Source of the DNA: Niabella pedocola
GTDB taxonomy: Bacteria > Bacteroidota > Bacteroidia > Chitinophagales > Chitinophagaceae
Assembly: GCF_021044425.1 (NCBI RefSeq)
Contig: NZ_JAJNEC010000005.1
Span: 1,426,001-1,490,000 of the forward strand
DNA: 64,000 bases
Direction of reading: 5' to 3'
In this document: positions 59,913 through 64,000 of the stretch, one piece after another
Position numbering within the stretch: position 1 is the stretch's first letter
Layout of the letters: each line of letters opens with the position of its first letter
Program-made: the position numbers and the translations under genes
Notes under the pieces: generated by a model
Seen by the model: only the letters and a program-made list of their open reading frames with translations
The model's database searches: none
What the model was told of the DNA's origin: nothing

Positions 59913-61148
59913 ATGTTTTATTTTTGGGGCTTCGTGAAATCAGATATCCCAATTATACCTGCTGATATTTCAGCGCGTTTTTCTGTACTGGACGTATGTG
60001 TGATGATCCCCACCTACAACAATGCCGGCAGCATTGAACAGGTGATAACAGCCGTGCTTCAATATACGTCGCAGGTGATCGTGGTCAATGACGGTTCCAC
60101 CGATGACACACCGGCGATCCTCGAAAAATTTCCGCAGATAACATTGGTGTCCTATCTCCCCAATAAAGGCAAGGGCATGGCCCTGCGCACGGGGTTTAAA
60201 AAAGCCATTGAGCTGGGATACCGCTATGCCATCACCATCGATTCGGACGGGCAGCATTTTGCAAAAGATCTCCCGCTGTTCCTGAACCAGCTGGAAACCG
60301 GCGGACCAGCATTGATCATGGGCAGCCGGAACATGGCTACCGCCGACAATGTTCCGGGCAAGAGCAGCTTCGGGCATAAATTCTCCAATTTCTGGTTTAA
60401 GGTAGAAACCGGCATCGACTGCCCGGATACCCAAACCGGATACCGGCTTTACCCGCTGGAGCCCATTCGCCGGATGAAGCTCTTTACCCGGAAATACGAA
60501 CTGGAAATTGAAGTGATCGTACGGCTGGCCTGGGCAGGCGTACCGGTAACCTCGGTACCCATCACCGTTTATTACCCTCCCAAAGAAGAGCGCATTACGC
60601 ATTTCAGACCGTTTAAAGATTTCAGCCGCATCAGCGTATTAAATACGGTATTGGTGCTGATCACTTTTTTATACATAAAGCCACGCGATTTTTTCCGGCG
60701 CTTTACAAAAAAAAACTGGAAACAGGAGCTGAAGCGACTTCTCCTGAACCCCGGTGAGTCCACGGTTACCAAGGCCAACTCCATGGCCTTCGGAGCATTT
60801 ATGGGCATTGTACCCATCTGGGGCTTCCAGTTGCTGGTAGGCATTCCCGTAGCCCATTGGATGCGGCTGAACAAGGCGCTTTTTATTCTTGCCGCCAATG
60901 TCAGTATTCCGCCAATGATTCCGTTGATCGTTTTTCTCAGCTATAAAATGGGAAAACCCTGGATGGGCAGCCGGGCGGTAGACCTGTCGTTTACCCGGCA
61001 GCTGACCTTAAAATACATCGGTCATAACCTGGAGCAATACCTTTACGGAAGCATTACGCTGGCAGTTGTTGCCGCTGTCATCTTCTGGCTCTTTACCTTT
61101 TTGCTCCTGAAAATTCCTTCAAAACAAAAAAAAGTGAATGCCGGATAA
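59913..61148 (+). CDS. GT2 glycosyltransferase fused to DUF2062 membrane domain
   Basis: 411 aa. Residues ~30-245 form a GT-A family 2 domain (VCVMIPTYNNAGSIEQVI, VIVVNDGSTDDTPAIL, then ITIDSDGQH as the DxD-like site). Residues ~280-405 are a DUF2062 domain with membrane helices (MAFGAFMGIVPIWGFQLLVG and so on). Such fusions occur beside lipid- and pigment-related clusters. A TAnnTTTG element (59919-59926) lies just after ATG 59913, so GTG 59934 may be the true start; I give the longer form. It is followed by the MMPL exporter gene. Confidence 0.85.
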   Translation: MFYFWGFVKSDIPIIPADISARFSVLDVCVMIPTYNNAGSIEQVITAVLQYTSQVIVVNDGSTDDTPAILEKFPQITLVSYLPNKGKGMALRTGFKKAIELGYRYAITIDSDGQHFAKDLPLFLNQLETGGPALIMGSRNMATADNVPGKSSFGHKFSNFWFKVETGIDCPDTQTGYRLYPLEPIRRMKLFTRKYELEIEVIVRLAWAGVPVTSVPITVYYPPKEERITHFRPFKDFSRISVLNTVLVLITFLYIKPRDFFRRFTKKNWKQELKRLLLNPGESTVTKANSMAFGAFMGIVPIWGFQLLVGIPVAHWMRLNKALFILAANVSIPPMIPLIVFLSYKMGKPWMGSRAVDLSFTRQLTLKYIGHNLEQYLYGSITLAVVAAVIFWLFTFLLLKIPSKQKKVNAG

Positions 61149-61256
61149 TGTTCAGGACGGCCGCACCGTTCTTTCGGCTTCTTTTTTCCAACGGCTCAAA
61201 AAGACCGGCGGTTCTTTTAATGGCCCCGGGATGTTAGCCGGCACTCATTCTTCATT

Positions 61257-61264
61257 TATCTTTG
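61257..61264 (+). promoter_or_regulatory. TATCTTTG -7 element of the MMPL gene
   Basis: Exact TAnnTTTG match 10 bp before ATG 61275, so the leader would be about 5 nt. Confidence 0.45.
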
Positions 61265-61274
61265 CCGGTTAAAT

Positions 61275-64000
61275 ATGCAGAAAATCTTTCTTACGATATA
61301 CCAGTATTTTCTTACGCGTAAACCGCTGCTGTATATACTTTTTTTAGGTACACTCGGTTTGTTCCTGCTACTGGCCAGCCGCATCCGGTTTATTGAAGAT
61401 GTGTATGCCATCATTCCAAAGGACAAAAAAACTGAAAAAGTTGCCGCCATCTTCAGCAACTCAAAATTTGCCGATAAGCTGGCCGTAATGGTTTCCCTGA
61501 AAGATACGGGGCAGGTTGCCCCCGATAGCCTGCTGGCTTACGGCGATGCATTGGGTGCCGCCCTGGAGCAATCTGCAGCCCCTTATATAAAAAATATCCG
61601 TTACCGCATCGATGACGATTTCACCCTGGAACTTTTTCAAACCATCCAGGAGCACCTTCCTGTATTCCTTTCAGATAAGGACTATGCAAAAATCGATACC
61701 CTTATCCAGCCGGCGGTTTTAAAAACAACACTTGAAAACGACATCAAATTATTAAGCAGCCCCGGCAGCTTTGCCATCAATGAAGTTATCAGCAAGGATC
61801 CCAGCGGTATTTCCTTCATTGCATTGAAAAAGCTACAGGAATTGCAGGTAGACGATAATTTTGAATTGTACGACGGTCATATCCTCACCAAAGATCAAAA
61901 GACCCTCCTGCTGTTTATCACTCCCAATTTTACCGCAGGCAACACCGGCAAAAACCAACTTTTATTTGAGGTGCTGAACCGGAGCATCGACTCACTTGGA
62001 AAAGCCAATCCGCAGATCCGGACCCGTTACTTTGGTGGTGCCCTCGTTTCGGAAGGCAATTCCGCCCAGTTAAAAAAAGATACGCGGCTAACGCTAAGCA
62101 TCACCATCCTGTTCCTGGTATTTTTTATCAGCATTTATTTTAAAAAGAAGCGTGCGCCGGTGCTTATCCTGGTACCAGTGGCCTATGGTGCAGCCTTTGC
62201 GCTGGCTTTTATTGCGCTGATCAAGGGAAGTATTTCCATTATTGCCCTGGGCACGGGCTCCATTGTACTGGGTATTGTCGTTAATTATTCGTTGCATGTG
62301 TTTAACCATTACCGGCATACCGGTGATATGCGCCAGGTGATTAAGGATCTTTCCTTTCCGTTAACCATCGGCAGCTTTACCACCATTGCAGGATTCCTGA
62401 CCTTACAGTATGCCACTTCAGATATGCTGAAGGACCTGGGGTTATTTGCCGGTTTAAGTCTGATCGGCGCCGTGCTCTGCTCCTTGATCTTTTTGCCGCA
62501 TTTTATCGGCAGATCAGCCGCAGGACCTGCCCATACACATTCCTGGATCGACCGGATCGCGGGCCTCCGGCTGGAATCGAACAAGTGGCTGGTAGCAATG
62601 ATCCTTTTGCTAACCGTTGTATTTGCCTGCTTTGCTGGCAAGGTTCAGTTTGAACCGGACATGATGCAGCTGAATTATATGTCGCCCGAATTAAAACAGG
62701 CGGAGCAGCAACTGAACCACATCAGCGGCGGCGCATTAAAATCGGTATACCTGGTTACCGAAGGCCGCAACCTGGATGAAGCCCTGGTAAAAAGCGAACG
62801 CCTGCAAACGGAGATCGATCATTTCCGGTCGCAAGGCCGCATCAGCAGCGCCGGAGGAGTTTCCTCCCTCTTTCTTTCAGACTCATTACAACGCATCCGC
62901 ATCGCCCGCTGGAATACTTACTGGACGGCCGATAAGAAAGCACAATTATTATCAGCCATCAAAACACAGGGAACCACCCTGGGCTTTAAGGCCGATGCCT
63001 TTCAAAACTTTGAGCAGCTATTGCACGCCTCCTATGAAACCCTGAACCCTGCACAATTATCCGGTATCCGTAAAAATTACCTGGACGATTACATTACCGA
63101 AACACCGGGCCACGCTTCGGTAGTCACGGTGCTTAAGGTTCCCCAGGCACACCGGCAAGCGGTTATCGACAGCCTTGAAGCAGGCAATGAAGCAACGATC
63201 CTGGACCGCCAGTATCTTACCGCCCGTTTAACACAGATGGTGAATGAAGACTTTAACCGCATTGCCTGGATCGTTTCCATCCTGGTAGCCGTAGTACTCT
63301 TCCTCACCTTCGGACGGATAGAGCTGATGTTGATGGCATTCATACCTATGTTCATCAGCTGGATATGGATCTTGGGCATTATGGGGATCACCGGCATCAA
63401 ATTCAATATTGTCAACATCATTGTATCCACCCTTATTTTCGGGCTGGGCGATGATTACAGCCTGTTTGTGATGGACGGACTGTTATCGGAATACAGAACC
63501 GGAAGAAAACTGCTGGGCTCGTATAAATCTTCGATCCTGATCTCCGCCATTACCACTATTGCCGGACTGGGCGTACTGATTTTTGCCAAACACCCCGCCC
63601 TGCGTTCCGTTGCCTTTATATCTGTAACCGGTATTGTATGCGTGGTCCTGATGGCCCAGGTACTCATTCCTTTTTTCTTTTCGTTGCTGATCCGGAACCG
63701 GGTTCGAAAACAATTCCATCCCTGGACCTTATGGAGCTGGCACCGGTCGTCTTTTTCATTTGTATACTTCACATCTACCAGTGTATTACTGACCATCGTT
63801 GGATTTTTCCTCGTAAAGCTCAATCCCTTTAACAAGGAAAAAGGAAAATACATCTACCATGTGTTGCTGTCCAAATTCTGCATGTCTGTATTATATATTA
63901 TGGGCAACTTCCGGAAAAAGATCAACAACCCTTTAAATGAACAATTCAAAGCACCGGCGGTGGTTATCGCCAACCACCAGTCTTTTTTAGATATCCTGAA
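61275..64000 (+). CDS. MMPL-family exporter fused to 1-acylglycerol-3-phosphate acyltransferase, 3' end off window
   Basis: Open from ATG 61275 to the right edge (908 codons). An N-terminal helix is followed by a large periplasmic domain, then a cluster of membrane helices (STITILFLVFFISIYFKKK-like region near 62090-62580), a second periplasmic domain, and a second helix cluster (LVAVVLFLTFGRIELMLMAF; IFGLGDDYSLFVMDG). This is the two-fold MMPL/RND layout. At the very end begins a PlsC-type acyltransferase domain with the catalytic NHQSFLD (H-x4-D). Fusions of this kind are typical of flexirubin/aryl-polyene clusters, where they move the lipid pigment. Confidence 0.9.
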   Translation, partial: MQKIFLTIYQYFLTRKPLLYILFLGTLGLFLLLASRIRFIEDVYAIIPKDKKTEKVAAIFSNSKFADKLAVMVSLKDTGQVAPDSLLAYGDALGAALEQSAAPYIKNIRYRIDDDFTLELFQTIQEHLPVFLSDKDYAKIDTLIQPAVLKTTLENDIKLLSSPGSFAINEVISKDPSGISFIALKKLQELQVDDNFELYDGHILTKDQKTLLLFITPNFTAGNTGKNQLLFEVLNRSIDSLGKANPQIRTRYFGGALVSEGNSAQLKKDTRLTLSITILFLVFFISIYFKKKRAPVLILVPVAYGAAFALAFIALIKGSISIIALGTGSIVLGIVVNYSLHVFNHYRHTGDMRQVIKDLSFPLTIGSFTTIAGFLTLQYATSDMLKDLGLFAGLSLIGAVLCSLIFLPHFIGRSAAGPAHTHSWIDRIAGLRLESNKWLVAMILLLTVVFACFAGKVQFEPDMMQLNYMSPELKQAEQQLNHISGGALKSVYLVTEGRNLDEALVKSERLQTEIDHFRSQGRISSAGGVSSLFLSDSLQRIRIARWNTYWTADKKAQLLSAIKTQGTTLGFKADAFQNFEQLLHASYETLNPAQLSGIRKNYLDDYITETPGHASVVTVLKVPQAHRQAVIDSLEAGNEATILDRQYLTARLTQMVNEDFNRIAWIVSILVAVVLFLTFGRIELMLMAFIPMFISWIWILGIMGITGIKFNIVNIIVSTLIFGLGDDYSLFVMDGLLSEYRTGRKLLGSYKSSILISAITTIAGLGVLIFAKHPALRSVAFISVTGIVCVVLMAQVLIPFFFSLLIRNRVRKQFHPWTLWSWHRSSFSFVYFTSTSVLLTIVGFFLVKLNPFNKEKGKYIYHVLLSKFCMSVLYIMGNFRKKINNPLNEQFKAPAVVIANHQSFLDIL

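Overview
The window looks like a chromosomal segment of a Bacteroidota bacterium, most likely family Chitinophagaceae (Niabella/Terrimonas-like; the genus is a guess). The evidence is a GldH gliding lipoprotein, the long IspG form, a NagZ-type GH3/beta-lactamase fusion, TonB-receptor-like outer-membrane barrels ending in aromatic residues, a GT2-DUF2062 protein, almost no Shine-Dalgarno sequences, and many TAnnTTTG elements just upstream of start codons, which is the Bacteroidota -7 promoter motif. No rRNA, tRNA, CRISPR array or intact insertion sequence was seen.

Layout. 1-4.2 kb (minus): an uncharacterised four-gene set running off the left edge, comprising a 437-aa Ser-rich protein, a 754-aa Cys-rich protein, a DUF1360 membrane protein and a partial MCNCG protein. 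4.5-10.1 kb (plus): copper-type P1B ATPase, RecQ helicase and a SMI1/KNR4 protein. 10.1-17.7 kb (minus): lysoplasmalogenase-like protein, GH109-like oxidoreductase, and a tight five-gene D-galactonate operon (lactonase, aldolase dgoA, dehydratase dgoD, MFS transporter, kinase dgoK) that would take galactonolactone to pyruvate plus glyceraldehyde-3-phosphate. 17.9-23 kb: ispG and a large outer-membrane barrel protein. 23-28 kb: small stress or accessory genes (DUF1801, PfpI/DJ-1, TfoX-N, NTF2-like, HxlR regulator, phosphodiesterase). 28-40 kb: nadB, an LpxL-like acyltransferase, cupin, ECF sigma/membrane/Hsp20 operon, Crp-like regulator, ThuA protein, a glycogen-binding/HhH fusion, heme A synthase, serS, the NAD-salvage pair pnuC-nadR, and a tandem pair of outer-membrane paralogues. 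41-50 kb: two tandem cytochrome c lipoproteins, GH25 lysozyme, a degenerate Y1-transposase-like protein, PcrA/UvrD helicase, lpxD, yicC, gldH and a histidine kinase/response regulator pair. 51-58.6 kb: an MG2-like secreted protein, the GH3/beta-lactamase fusion, two paralogous small barrels and a membrane LytTR regulator. 58.9-64 kb: two secreted proteins, GT2-DUF2062, and the start of an MMPL exporter fused to an acyltransferase, probably the edge of a flexirubin or aryl-polyene cluster.

The most unusual non-genic signals are: (i) arrays of degenerate, strictly 7-bp-phased repeats (TTGAGAT / TTCAGCA type) at five intergenic loci; (ii) a tandem ~20-21-bp repeat array beside the LytTR gene, whose spacing fits a LytTR operator; (iii) two identical 11-bp direct repeats 33 bp apart in front of the HxlR gene; and (iv) an orphan intrinsic terminator at 47.5 kb that suggests a small RNA. 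Functions are inferred from sequence reading alone; no database search was run.
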